Below are positions 37,195 through 46,806 of a stretch of DNA of 64,000 nt, one piece after another. The notes beneath the pieces were generated by a model. It was not told where the DNA came from. It searched no databases and saw only the letters and a program-made list of their open reading frames with translations. The stretch lies in the NCBI GenBank assembly GCA_024711325.1, contig JANJTC010000005.1:186001-250000 (forward strand), in the 5' to 3' direction. Position 1 is the first letter of the stretch, and the number at the start of each line of letters is the position of its first letter. The DNA comes from Bacteriovoracaceae bacterium (GTDB lineage: Bacteria; Bdellovibrionota; Bacteriovoracia; Bacteriovoracales; Bacteriovoracaceae). Position numbers and translations under genes: made by a program.

Positions 37195-39852
37195 ATGAAA
37201 AAATGGGTTTACAAGTTTTCTGCCGAATTAACTGACGGAAACAAAGACATGAAAGGTCTGCTTGGCGGTAAAGGTGCAAACCTCGCCGAGATGTGTGCCA
37301 TGAAACTTTCAGTTCCTCCAGGCTTTACGGTTTCAACTGAAGCTTGTTTGGACTTTTATAAAACCAATAAAGAAATTTCCAAAGAGATTCGTGACCAGAT
37401 CACTGAATCTCTGGCATGGGTTGAGAAACTGACTGGTAAGAAATTTGGAGATGTGGAAAATCCACTTCTCTTCTCTGTTCGTTCAGGTGCCCGTGCTTCC
37501 ATGCCGGGAATGATGGATACGGTACTGAATTTAGGTCTCAATGATAAAACTGTTCTGGGGATGGCGAAGAAAACCAATAATCCGCGTTTTGCCTGGGATT
37601 CATACCGCCGCTTTATTCAAATGTATTCGAACGTTGTTTTGGGAGTGAATACTTCTCACCTTGAAAGCAATATGGAAGATTTGAAAGAGGCCCGCGGGGT
37701 TCATGAAGATACTCAACTGACAGCTTCTGATTTAGAAGAGCTAGTTAAAGTCTATAAATCAGTCTTATTAGAAGATCATGGCATCGTTTTCCCGCAAGAC
37801 CCTATGGAGCAACTATGGAAAGCGGTTGCAGCCGTTTTTGGGTCTTGGTTCAATAACCGTGCAACTAAATATCGCGAAATGAATAACATTCCTCATGATT
37901 GGGGAACGGCCGTTAATATTCAGTCGATGGTATTTGGAAACATGGGGGATACTTGTGCAACCGGGGTATGCTTTACCCGTGACCCATCAACTGGTGAGAA
38001 AAAATTCTTTGGAGAGTTTTTAGTTAATGCTCAAGGTGAAGATGTTGTGGCGGGAATCAGAACTCCTCAGCCTATTAATGATGCTTCTAAGATGGAATCC
38101 AATAAGCATCATAAAACGCTTGAAGAGATTATGCCTGCTGCTTACGCTGATCTGGTTGAAGATTATCACATGCTTGAGAAGCACTATAAAGATATGCAGG
38201 ACATCGAGTTTACCATTGAGAATGGAAAACTCTGGATTCTGCAAACACGAAATGCCAAGCGTACGGTGAATGCTGCTCTTAAAGTGGCGGTTGATTTAGT
38301 TGCCGAAGGGATGATTACCTCTGATGAGGCCATCTTGCGCATTTCTCCGGAAGATTTAAATCAACTCCTGCATCCACGTCTGGATCCTAAGGCGAAGAAA
38401 ACAATTATCGCAACTGGTCTGCCGGCCTCTCCGGGAGCTGCTTCCGGACAAATGGTCTTCACTTCAGCTCACGCAGAAGAGTGGCATAAGCTTGGTAAAA
38501 AAGTTGTTCTTGTTCGGGCAGAAACTTCTCCCGAAGACATTGGTGGAATGGTTGCTTCCAGCGGGATTCTTACTGCCCGGGGTGGCATGACTTCTCACGC
38601 CGCAGTTGTTGCCCGTGGGATGGGAAAACCTTGTGTCGCTGGTTGCACTGCTCTGGTGATTAATGAAAAAGAAAGAACCTTAACGGTTAAAGGCAAAGTT
38701 TATAAAGAGGGTGACTTCATTACTTTCGATGGCGCCAACGGCGAAGTGTACGAAGGGATTGTGCCAACAATTGAGGCATCCATCACTGCTGACTTTGCGA
38801 CTTTTATGAAATGGGCCGATGCTACCCGTAAGCTTCGAGTGAGAACCAATGCTGACACTCCTGAAGATGCCAAGACGGCCATTCAATTTGGTGCAGAAGG
38901 TATTGGTCTGTGCCGTACTGAGCATATGTTCTTTGCTCCTGAAAGAATTCTCGCTGTTCGTGAAATGATTTTTGCTGAGAACGAAATTAATCGTAAAAAG
39001 GCCTTGGATAAACTTCTCCCATTTCAGCGTACGGACTTTACGGGTCTCTTCAGGGAAATGAATGGTCTTCCGGTTAATATCCGTTTGCTTGATCCACCTC
39101 TCCATGAATTCTTGCCTCATAATGAAAAAGACCAGGAAGAATTGGCGACGGTTTTAGGTTTGAGTCTTAAGCAAATTAAAGAAAGAAATGATTCACTTCA
39201 TGAGTTCAACCCTATGCTGGGTCACCGTGGTTGCCGTCTGGCCGTCACATATCCAGAGATTTATATCATGCAGGTAAGAGCAATCATTGAAGCTGCCATA
39301 GAGTCAGATAAGGCCGGCATTAAAGTCTTTCCGGAGATTATGATACCCCTGACAACCGAACTCAAAGAGTATTCAATGATCAAGGATGTTTGTAAGGAAG
39401 AAATTGAAAAGGTCTTTAAAGAGAAAAACCATACCGTTAAATATAAGATGGGAACGATGATTGAGCTTCCTCGCGCGTGTATCATGGCAGGAGAAATTGC
39501 CCGTGAAGCTGAATTCTTTTCTTTCGGTACCAATGATTTAACTCAGACAACTTTTGGTTTATCCCGTGATGATGCCGGGAAATTTCTTCCAAGCTATACA
39601 CAACTGGGCATTTATCCGCGTGATCCATTTGTCTCAATTGATCAGCAAGGTGTTGGCTTTTTGATGAAGCACGCTGTAAGCGAAGGTAAAAAAACCAATG
39701 CTCACATTCATGCAGGTATTTGCGGCGAGCACGGTGGCGAACCTCAGTCAGTTGAGTTCTGTCACAACATTGGTCTTGATTATGTGAGCTGCTCACCATT
39801 CAGAGTACCAATTGCCCGTCTGGCAGCTGCCCAGGCCGTTTTAAGAGCTTAA
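37195..39852 (+). CDS. ppdK: Pyruvate, phosphate dikinase
   Basis: Interconverts pyruvate, ATP and phosphate with phosphoenolpyruvate, AMP and pyrophosphate. The 885-residue chain has an N-terminal ATP-grasp domain (KGLLGGKGANLAEM, then SVRSGARASMPGMMDT), the swivelling His domain with GGMTSHAAVVARGMGKP (His near 468) and a C-terminal TIM barrel (MLGHRGCRL, FGTNDLTQTTFGLSRDD, GICGEHGGEP). SD AAGGAG is well placed. It probably runs in one unit with glyS. Confidence 0.97.
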   Translation: MKKWVYKFSAELTDGNKDMKGLLGGKGANLAEMCAMKLSVPPGFTVSTEACLDFYKTNKEISKEIRDQITESLAWVEKLTGKKFGDVENPLLFSVRSGARASMPGMMDTVLNLGLNDKTVLGMAKKTNNPRFAWDSYRRFIQMYSNVVLGVNTSHLESNMEDLKEARGVHEDTQLTASDLEELVKVYKSVLLEDHGIVFPQDPMEQLWKAVAAVFGSWFNNRATKYREMNNIPHDWGTAVNIQSMVFGNMGDTCATGVCFTRDPSTGEKKFFGEFLVNAQGEDVVAGIRTPQPINDASKMESNKHHKTLEEIMPAAYADLVEDYHMLEKHYKDMQDIEFTIENGKLWILQTRNAKRTVNAALKVAVDLVAEGMITSDEAILRISPEDLNQLLHPRLDPKAKKTIIATGLPASPGAASGQMVFTSAHAEEWHKLGKKVVLVRAETSPEDIGGMVASSGILTARGGMTSHAAVVARGMGKPCVAGCTALVINEKERTLTVKGKVYKEGDFITFDGANGEVYEGIVPTIEASITADFATFMKWADATRKLRVRTNADTPEDAKTAIQFGAEGIGLCRTEHMFFAPERILAVREMIFAENEINRKKALDKLLPFQRTDFTGLFREMNGLPVNIRLLDPPLHEFLPHNEKDQEELATVLGLSLKQIKERNDSLHEFNPMLGHRGCRLAVTYPEIYIMQVRAIIEAAIESDKAGIKVFPEIMIPLTTELKEYSMIKDVCKEEIEKVFKEKNHTVKYKMGTMIELPRACIMAGEIAREAEFFSFGTNDLTQTTFGLSRDDAGKFLPSYTQLGIYPRDPFVSIDQQGVGFLMKHAVSEGKKTNAHIHAGICGEHGGEPQSVEFCHNIGLDYVSCSPFRVPIARLAAAQAVLRA

Positions 39853-39870
39853 GTATTTTAAAGGGATGAG

Positions 39871-40785
39871 ATGAATAAAATCATAAAAGTAGTTTCATCC
39901 CTTTTGCCTTTTGGCCCTATGGATGCCATAGGCGTAGGTGTAATTGATTTTGAAAATAAAAGCTATGAGGCCTTCGAGGCCAATTACTTTGAAACAGAAG
40001 TTAAATTAAAAACCGAACCGACACTTTATTTTGACCTGGCTTCTTTAACAAAACCGCTGACAAATTCCCTGGCATACTTTCTGAGACCAGATGCCTTCGA
40101 TCCCAACCTTCTTTTATGCTTAAATCATCGCGCTGGCCTACCTTCATGGGGAATTCTTCCTCGACAAGGATGGCAGGAACAGATTCTTAGCTACCCTGTA
40201 AAAGAATCTGAAACGCTCTATTCAGATTTCTCTGCTTTAAGAGTGACACTGGAACTTGCTAAAAAAGGCATTGATCAAAAAAAAATCTGTCAGGATGTCT
40301 GGGATAAGGAAACTCTTTACTGGACCGATTTACCACCTTGGTACCCAACTTTACAGTTTGGTTTCAAGAGAGGATTTCCTAATTTCGGTGAAGTTCATGA
40401 TCCTAATGCCTGGACGATAAAAAAGTTTTGCAGTCATGCCGGATTATTCTCTACGGCCGACGGCCTCTGCCGGACGCTACTTAATTACCAGGCGAAGACT
40501 GATTTTATTTCCCAAGTTAAATCTGAAATGGTGAAGAGTCATAACCGCTTTGTCTATGGTTGGGATCGGGTGATCAATCCTCAAGAAACTCTGGCAGGCC
40601 TTGGTTGTGGTCCCCATACTTTTGGCCATTTAGGTTTTACAGGAACTTCCATTTGGATTGATCCGGATCAAATGAAGGGCCATATTATTCTCTCTAACTC
40701 CACGAAATTTCACTGGTTTGATAAGGATAATCTCAATCATATTCGGCGAGCCGTGGGCGAGCTGGTCTGGTCGGGATCTTACTAA
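39871..40785 (+). CDS. Serine beta-lactamase-like (class C fold) hydrolase
   Basis: Three motifs of the penicillin-binding/beta-lactamase fold are visible: SLTK (58-61) as SxxK, YSD (117-119) in the YxN position and HLGFTGTS (253-260) as the HxG strand. There is no signal peptide, so it is probably cytosolic like many EstB or PBP4*-like esterases. The 304 residues make a short version. It starts 18 bp after ppdK. Substrate unknown. Confidence 0.82.
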   Translation: MNKIIKVVSSLLPFGPMDAIGVGVIDFENKSYEAFEANYFETEVKLKTEPTLYFDLASLTKPLTNSLAYFLRPDAFDPNLLLCLNHRAGLPSWGILPRQGWQEQILSYPVKESETLYSDFSALRVTLELAKKGIDQKKICQDVWDKETLYWTDLPPWYPTLQFGFKRGFPNFGEVHDPNAWTIKKFCSHAGLFSTADGLCRTLLNYQAKTDFISQVKSEMVKSHNRFVYGWDRVINPQETLAGLGCGPHTFGHLGFTGTSIWIDPDQMKGHIILSNSTKFHWFDKDNLNHIRRAVGELVWSGSY

Positions 40786-40817
40786 AGTTAATTGCTCAAA
40801 TAACCGATTATATTAAG

Positions 40818-43127
40818 GTGATAATCCAGACCTTAAGACTTTTTACAGCTATTTTTCTGCTGCAATCACCTGCCTTTGGCGGTGATGAAGCTCTTATCCA
40901 AGCTGTTAAATTTGCGAATCAATCAATGAGGGAGATTCCTCAGCAACTTTCGGAATCATGTTCTGAGCAAAGTTTAGAGCGGGCCTGTCCTCAGGTATTA
41001 CAAAAGAGCTTTCAAGAAATTTATCGCAAGGGAACAGCTGGAACAATTAATGCCATTATTTCAGATGGTCATCTAAAAAATCCCCGTTCGGTTTGCTCCA
41101 GCAGTGCTGCGTATGTTCAGAAAGTAGATATCCAAAAACTTAATCATCAGCTTCAAAAGAATTTCCCGGAAAACCCTCAGCTCTTTGAATTTACCCAAAA
41201 CTGTTCAAGAGGCGCCGATCAATTCATAAGTCGGGAATTTAGTAAAACTGATTTAAATATGGCCCAGGCCTATATGGCCTATGATTTTAATATTAAGAGT
41301 GAGGCCATCAAACAGGCGATGAAGGACCTATTGGATTCAAATGCCCAAATCAGTCTCATCATTCCTGGACCTAAACCTAATTGTAATGAATTTCTCTTTG
41401 GGAAAGTGAAAGATCATTGCCTGGAACTCAATCAATGTCAGAGTCCTGCAAGTAAAGAACACTTTCTGAAAGTAAAAACGGAAGAAGTTGAAATGGCCTT
41501 AAAGGCCCATCAACTATTGCAAAAAGAATATAACAAACTAATGGATGGCACAGGGAAACTTAGTTCTTTGAATCGACAGGAGGCCCGGGTAATAGAAGAA
41601 GATATGGAAAGGATAAAAGAGCTAAGTCCTCTTCTTAAAGGCGAGAAGTTTAAAAAGCTTCTGAAAGTTAAGTCTTCACAAAAAGAGATCCAGGATGCCG
41701 TTAAGGGCCAATTACAGATTTCACAAAATGAAATTAATAAAAAACTAAAAGAATTTAACGGTGCCTATTCATGTTTAAATGGCACTCGCCAAGACTGTGA
41801 TAACTTTGATCATGTGATTAAGCAGGCGCAATATCAAAATCGTGGAACAATTTATCCGAATGCAAAGGAGCTCGCTTTTACTTCTACTCTTCACCAGTGC
41901 ACGGAGAGTGTAAAAGAGGCCCGTAACGATGCAGATGTCATCTTAAACGATGCCGGAATCAATCTGGCCTTAACATTAACTCCCTATGCAATAGTCAATG
42001 GAGTTAAACTTGCAGCAACTCTGGCCAGAACGGCCAGCATCACTTCCAAAGTTACCCGTGCCGAGAACCTTACTGCTAAAACAGGGCTTGCTGCCAATAT
42101 TGGATATGGTGGTTATTATAATTTAAAGGAATTTGATCAGTGCCAACAAGAGATTAAAGAATTTGGTAAACTAGGGGCCGGTCAACATAAAATGTCCTGT
42201 GAGAACATGGACCGTATTCTTGTGAATAACAGTAATAATGCCCGATGTATTACTCAAGCGCTTATTTCTGCGGCCCTTATGACTCCCATGGCAGCTGAAA
42301 GTTTACGGCTTGCCAGGCATTTACCAAAAGTTACACTACCTCATTCGGAGATCAACGCCTTAACTTCCAAAATCAGATCTGGTCAGAGTCTATCTAAGAG
42401 TGAAGAGCTGCTCCTGTTGAATAAACTAAAAGAAAAAAATCCATTGGAAAAACTCCTGGTGAAAGGAGTTTCCCCGGCCGATAAAAGTTTTGCGACACAG
42501 ACGCTGGATAAACTTTTTCTGAAGCAAGATGTTTCTCCTCAGGACTTAATCAAGCTTTCCAAATTAATAAAAGAAAGAAATCCGCCCTTACTCATCATCA
42601 CCAGACAGGATAATGTGGATGATATTATGAACTCTGGAAAAATTTGGGGTAGTACTGAAGGCAGTGTCTACGCGGCCGCAAGACCGGCCGAAACCAAATG
42701 GGATAAAGTTAAAACTGGAGTCTTTGGAGATAAGGAAGGAACATTCATTTTTACTCCTGAAGCAGCAGGTCTGTTTAAACCCCATGAGATCACCGGTCTC
42801 TATAGTGGATTAAAAAATGCGGCCGGACAGTATAAAGGACCTTTTGGAGATATTGTCATTGAGAGTTCAAAGAAAACTATCATTGACGGGAGACCCTATA
42901 TTGTCATTACCAAGGCCCGACGGGCCGGAGCGGCCGGTGAAGATTTGCATAGTGGACAAAATAGTGCCCAGGCCGCAGCCAGATTGGCCGGTAGAAGAAT
43001 TGGTTTGGATCCGTTAGTCACAGGCACGACTGCTATTACTTCCATACAGGCCGCGAGTGTTTTTACGGGGGTTAGCGTCAGCGATATCTTATTGGAATTA
43101 TTTTCAGATCCACCAACTCAACCCTAA
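40818..43127 (+). CDS. Large secreted protein with toxin-like C-terminal domain
   Basis: The 769 residues start from GTG with a Sec signal peptide (about 1-21, cleavage after AFG). The long N-terminal part (22-370) is helical, Gln/Lys-rich and has paired Cys. It is followed by a hydrophobic stretch (about 378-410, ALTLTPYAIVNGVKLAATLA) and a linker. Residues about 588-700 form a compact domain with pattern IMNSGKIWGSTEGSVYAAA, then EGTFIFTPEAAGLFKPHEI and AAGQYKGPFGDIVI. From memory this resembles ADP-ribosyltransferase-type C-terminal domains of polymorphic toxins, such as the TreTu group. No immunity gene is seen on either side. The resemblance is unverified. Confidence 0.6.
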   Translation: MIIQTLRLFTAIFLLQSPAFGGDEALIQAVKFANQSMREIPQQLSESCSEQSLERACPQVLQKSFQEIYRKGTAGTINAIISDGHLKNPRSVCSSSAAYVQKVDIQKLNHQLQKNFPENPQLFEFTQNCSRGADQFISREFSKTDLNMAQAYMAYDFNIKSEAIKQAMKDLLDSNAQISLIIPGPKPNCNEFLFGKVKDHCLELNQCQSPASKEHFLKVKTEEVEMALKAHQLLQKEYNKLMDGTGKLSSLNRQEARVIEEDMERIKELSPLLKGEKFKKLLKVKSSQKEIQDAVKGQLQISQNEINKKLKEFNGAYSCLNGTRQDCDNFDHVIKQAQYQNRGTIYPNAKELAFTSTLHQCTESVKEARNDADVILNDAGINLALTLTPYAIVNGVKLAATLARTASITSKVTRAENLTAKTGLAANIGYGGYYNLKEFDQCQQEIKEFGKLGAGQHKMSCENMDRILVNNSNNARCITQALISAALMTPMAAESLRLARHLPKVTLPHSEINALTSKIRSGQSLSKSEELLLLNKLKEKNPLEKLLVKGVSPADKSFATQTLDKLFLKQDVSPQDLIKLSKLIKERNPPLLIITRQDNVDDIMNSGKIWGSTEGSVYAAARPAETKWDKVKTGVFGDKEGTFIFTPEAAGLFKPHEITGLYSGLKNAAGQYKGPFGDIVIESSKKTIIDGRPYIVITKARRAGAAGEDLHSGQNSAQAAARLAGRRIGLDPLVTGTTAITSIQAASVFTGVSVSDILLELFSDPPTQP

Positions 43128-43150
43128 TCAAGAGGCAGTTTCTCTTAATT

Positions 43151-43192
43151 TGTATTGATGGTGATACATTTGTTTGATATATCAAACAAATG
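43151..43192. promoter_or_regulatory. Palindromic operator, copy 2, overlapping a start codon
   Basis: The core TGTTTGATATATCAAACA (43171-43188) extends here to a perfect 26-bp palindrome at 43167-43192. Its last three bases are the ATG of the PepSY gene. The flanks ATACA (43164-43168) and TGTATTG (43151-43157) repeat those at 11477-11490. There is no room for a leader or SD, so transcription may begin at or next to the ATG. A bound regulator would block it. Confidence 0.78.
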
Positions 43193-44269
43193 AAGAGAAT
43201 CATCCATCAGCTACATCTTTGGCTCGGTTTAACCAGCTCCCTCATCCTTTTTCTAATTTGTCTCAGTGGAACTATTCTTACTTTTCAGCATGAAATTGAA
43301 GAACTAATTCATCCTGAGACCTATCACCTTGCCCCTCAAACTTCCCGCCGCCCTTTGCAGGTGGATGATCTTATTCATCAGCTTGAAATCCATTCAAAAG
43401 GAAAAGTTTCCAGCTTCACCATTCCTTCCGTAAAAGATCGTCCTTATCAATTCATTGTAAAAACAAAACCTACTGATCGCCGCGGAAGGACTCATTATAT
43501 AAACCCTTATAACGCTGAAATATTAAATAATCCGGATTCGAGGTCAGAGTGGTTCTTTCTCTTTTTCCGGATGCACCGCTGGCTTCTCTTAGATCCTGAG
43601 ATAGGGCGACCCATTGTTGGCGTGGCCACCATAATTTTCACATTTCTTCTTTTAAGTGGACTGTATTTATGGTGGCCTAAAAACCCTGTTCATTTGAAAA
43701 ATTCCTTAAGGATAAGATTTAAAGGGAACTGGAAGCGTATTAATTACGATCTTCACAACTCAATGGGATTCTATTCTTTGGGAGTTCTTTTAGTGATGTC
43801 TTTGACTGGTCTATTTTGGTCCTTTGAATGGTATCGGAATCTGGGTTCAGCTGTTCTGCAGACAAAAGTTTTTGATCATGGAAGTAAGCCTTTAGAAGTT
43901 CCTTCTTCCGGTACGAAGCTACCTATTTCTGATGTTCTGAATAAGCTCCCTCCAGAAGGTAAGACCACGGTGGTATTACCTCAAAATGAAGGGTCTGCTT
44001 TAACAGTTTTTAAATACACTGAAGGAATGTTTATCATTTCTTCCAGTGATAAATTTGAACTGGATCCGTATTCTGGAAAAGTTCTCAAACACCAAAAATT
44101 CAGTGATAAACCTTTAGGTCAGAAAATAGCCTCTCTTATCAAGCCTCTTCATACCGGGGAGTTTATGGGGATTATATCTAAAAGTATCTATTTCATTACT
44201 TGCCTGATTGGTACATCACTACCCATTTCAGGTTTTTTCATATGGTTTAATAAAAAAAATAGCAGTTAG
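43190..44269 (+). CDS. PepSY-associated transmembrane protein (PiuB/ferric-reductase-like)
   Basis: The 359 residues start with the typical IIHQLHLWLGLTSSLILF segment, followed by a periplasmic PepSY-type domain, a His-containing membrane helix pair (LFFRMHRWLL and NYDLHNSMGFYSLGVLL) and a C-terminal helix after KPLHTGEF. The His residues inside or beside helices suit heme binding. Members of this family often accompany siderophore or metal uptake. The start codon overlaps a 26-bp palindrome and lacks an SD, so regulated and possibly leaderless expression is likely. Confidence 0.88.
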   Translation: MKRIIHQLHLWLGLTSSLILFLICLSGTILTFQHEIEELIHPETYHLAPQTSRRPLQVDDLIHQLEIHSKGKVSSFTIPSVKDRPYQFIVKTKPTDRRGRTHYINPYNAEILNNPDSRSEWFFLFFRMHRWLLLDPEIGRPIVGVATIIFTFLLLSGLYLWWPKNPVHLKNSLRIRFKGNWKRINYDLHNSMGFYSLGVLLVMSLTGLFWSFEWYRNLGSAVLQTKVFDHGSKPLEVPSSGTKLPISDVLNKLPPEGKTTVVLPQNEGSALTVFKYTEGMFIISSSDKFELDPYSGKVLKHQKFSDKPLGQKIASLIKPLHTGEFMGIISKSIYFITCLIGTSLPISGFFIWFNKKNSS

Positions 44270-44307
44270 ATCTAAGTTGAATTTTCATGGCCCTCTTGTA
44301 GACATCC

Positions 44308-44330
44308 TGGTGTACATTTTTTTTACACCA
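44308..44330. repeat. Inverted repeat upstream of small secreted gene
   Basis: Arms TGGTGTA/TACACCA (7 bp) are separated by nine bases, mostly T. They lie 108 bp before the next start. Could be an operator or a weak terminator; no other copy was noticed. Confidence 0.4.
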
Positions 44331-44438
44331 TTCTGTAAATTGTTCTAAAGCCTGTTTGAGTCCGTGGATTTATTCCATAATCGGAAAATTACAAAACGAC
44401 CGTACTGAATAAATCAGGACAAACTCAACAGGAGATTT

Positions 44439-44768
44439 ATGAAAAAATTTATAACAGCGCTTTTGATTATGGGATCTTTTCAGGCCTTGGCCGCTGATAT
44501 CACCCTTTCACCAGTGTATACAGTGGTAGAAGTTGTAAGGTCAGTTCTTGTCACTGCACTTTCTCCATTCGCTTCAACTACAGCTTCTGTTCAAGCTAAA
44601 GAGCAAATGGCTGCAGTTCGTACGGACGCCCTGAACTTCTTGGCAGATGAATCTGAAGCTTCAGAAATGCTTTCAGCTTCTATCCAGGCACTACGTTCTG
44701 AATTTCAGGAACTAAATGGAATGTCTGATAAGCAGATTGCCGCCTTGATTGTATCTGCTGCTGAATAA
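44439..44768 (+). CDS. Small exported DUF2388-like protein, 109 aa
   Basis: A signal peptide (MKKFITALLIMGSFQALA) is followed by about 90 mature residues, helical, with AKEQMAAVRTDALNFLADES and LSASIQALRSEFQEL. The order fits the small DUF2388 family of pseudomonads as I remember it; function unknown there. ACAGGAG lies before the ATG and a strong terminator follows, so it is its own transcription unit. Confidence 0.75.
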   Translation: MKKFITALLIMGSFQALAADITLSPVYTVVEVVRSVLVTALSPFASTTASVQAKEQMAAVRTDALNFLADESEASEMLSASIQALRSEFQELNGMSDKQIAALIVSAAE

Positions 44769-44789
44769 TCTGATTTTTAAATCTTGCCA

Positions 44790-44822
44790 AAGAAGGCTCC
44801 TTAACAGGAGCCTTCTTTTTAT
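44790..44822 (+). terminator. Rho-independent terminator
   Basis: The 11-bp perfect stem AAGAAGGCTCC/GGAGCCTTCTT with loop TTAACA is followed by T residues. Confidence 0.93.
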
Positions 44823-44935
44823 CATCACATGTCTAAAAGATAGACACTTATTCACCCTCTAAGGATTTGATTTCGTCAGCACGTTGGTCCCGGTTTTGCA
44901 TATTAATCCCAATAATATTTAAACTTGGACCTGAC

Positions 44936-46789
44936 ATGAAAGCTACCTTTCTGATTTTCCCAGCTTTGATCCTGATAAATGCCTTTAGTGCATTTGCAGA
45001 ATTTGATTTAAAGATCGTTAATCCTAATGAGGAATCGCATTTCCAATCGGCCTTGAAGGAAATTAAGGCTGATTTGCCAGAAGAAGTCAAAGATACCCTT
45101 GATCGTGAAATTATCATCAAATTCTCGCACTTAAATGAAAAGCATATTGAGCAATTCAGCGAAAATTGCACAGAAAAGCTCACTCTGGCCAAGGTCAGAA
45201 GAAGGAATCAGTCCTTAATCGAAGTTGACTACGTTCACATGTCCGAATGGAATAAGCCGCTACGTAAAATATCCTGTGCTCATCCAACGAATCATCAGTA
45301 TGTGAAAGCAACTATCATTCATGAAATTTTTCATCTTTATGATAACCAAAAAAAGCTATCTAAAGATAAGTCCTTTTTAAACCTGGCCGGTTTTGTGGCC
45401 CAGGGACTTGTGATAAAGAGTAGAACGAATTTAAATCAATTAGAATCACGCTCCCCAGATCGTTATGAATTTAAAAACTCGACTGAAAGCATTGCTGTTA
45501 ATTTTGAGCACTTTATTTACGATCCTAGCTATAAATGCAGAAGACCGGTCTATTATGATTATCTAGCGGAGAAACTAAAGGTCACACCACATTTAGATTC
45601 AAATTGTGAGAGTAATAAAAAGATCACGATGTCTTCTCAGGGAGTAGAGGGAAGAGTGATGACCCGGTCTTTGGATATGAATCGGCTTTATCAGGTTCAT
45701 TACTTGTTTGCTGGGAAAGGCGAGGCAGTGATGAGTCGCTGGGGCCACTCCATGTTCAGACTAGTGATGTGCGCTCCAGGTAAAGAAATTGGTCCTTCGT
45801 GCCTTAATGATATTTCTCACCATATTGTTATTAGTTTTCGTGCCAACATAGAAGATTTGAAGATGGATTATGCAGACGGCATAAAAGGCAAATATCCTTC
45901 GATGTTATTCTTTTTATCCCTTACAGATGTTCTGGAAGAATATAACAAGGGCGAGTTCCGGGAAGTGTTTTCTCTTCCGTTGAACTTAACCGATGAAGAG
46001 AAAGAAAGATTCCTGCTAAGAAGTACTGAGATGTACTGGAGCTATAAAGGTAAATACTACTTCTTCACAAATAACTGTGCTTCAGAATCTATGAATTTGC
46101 TTAGAGTGGCCCTGAAAGATCATTCTAAGGTTCAGACTAAAAATATTAATACTCCACTTGCGATGTACAACTATCTAATTAAATCCAAAATAGGCGATGC
46201 ATCTGTCCTGGAGGATAAAGCACTGGCCATAAGCAAGGGCCTTTACTTTCCATCTGCTGGTGAAAAGCTGGGGCCTTCCATGGAAGCATTAGGTCTTAAA
46301 AAAGTGAAATTTGCCAAATTTGTTGAAGATAATGATTCTCTAAAAAGAAGATCTTTGTATGAGGCTGCCTTGGCCAAATCCACCAATAAAACTAAAACCG
46401 CTGCCAATGCCTTACGGTTAGAAGATCTGATCGTAAAATCTTTAGAAATCCGCTTCACCAAAGAATTAGGGGCTAAAGTTTTTGGAGATGAACCTGATCC
46501 TAGACTTAAAGATAGTGATTTAGCAGAAAAAATCATCATCATACAAAAACTTTATAAAGAACTTTCTGCCGAAAATTATATTAAAGCGGGATATGGAATA
46601 CCTCTGGAAGAGGAATTTTCAGAAATTCCCCAGGAAAAGATTGATGAAGTCCTGCTTCAACTTAAAAATCACACCAATGACATTAAAACCATTGCCGAGA
46701 CACTACTATTAGAAGAATTAGGTGAACTTAAAGAGGCAATGGAGAATCGAGTGCGCTTATTAAATATTATTATTGAAAGCAACAGATAA
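44936..46789 (+). CDS. Exported HEIFH zincin-like / DUF4105 protein
   Basis: The start is placed at the ATG at 44936, which begins a signal peptide (MKATFLIFPALILINAFSAFA); an in-frame ATG at 44867 has none. The N-terminal region contains HEIFH (129-133), a HExxH zinc-peptidase motif, with STESIAVNFEHF (about 183-194) possibly holding further ligands. A DUF4105 (Lnb N-terminal periplasmic) domain follows from about 250: GKGEAVMSRWGHSMFRLV and FFTNNCASESMNLL (Cys 381), a likely Cys-His thiol-hydrolase core. The final 150 residues are helical. It is followed after 17 bp by an App1-like phosphatase gene. Confidence 0.8.
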   Translation: MKATFLIFPALILINAFSAFAEFDLKIVNPNEESHFQSALKEIKADLPEEVKDTLDREIIIKFSHLNEKHIEQFSENCTEKLTLAKVRRRNQSLIEVDYVHMSEWNKPLRKISCAHPTNHQYVKATIIHEIFHLYDNQKKLSKDKSFLNLAGFVAQGLVIKSRTNLNQLESRSPDRYEFKNSTESIAVNFEHFIYDPSYKCRRPVYYDYLAEKLKVTPHLDSNCESNKKITMSSQGVEGRVMTRSLDMNRLYQVHYLFAGKGEAVMSRWGHSMFRLVMCAPGKEIGPSCLNDISHHIVISFRANIEDLKMDYADGIKGKYPSMLFFLSLTDVLEEYNKGEFREVFSLPLNLTDEEKERFLLRSTEMYWSYKGKYYFFTNNCASESMNLLRVALKDHSKVQTKNINTPLAMYNYLIKSKIGDASVLEDKALAISKGLYFPSAGEKLGPSMEALGLKKVKFAKFVEDNDSLKRRSLYEAALAKSTNKTKTAANALRLEDLIVKSLEIRFTKELGAKVFGDEPDPRLKDSDLAEKIIIIQKLYKELSAENYIKAGYGIPLEEEFSEIPQEKIDEVLLQLKNHTNDIKTIAETLLLEELGELKEAMENRVRLLNIIIESNR

Positions 46790-46806
46790 ATTAAAAGGTA
46801 TTTTTC

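Noticed and set aside
38680-39120. 146-codon open frame on the minus strand within ppdK
   Set aside because: A mirror frame of a strongly conserved gene, with no start signal or recognisable domain.
43129-43147. Weak hairpin after the large secreted gene (AAGAG/CTCTT)
   Set aside because: Only 5 bp, AT-rich tail short; not a convincing terminator.
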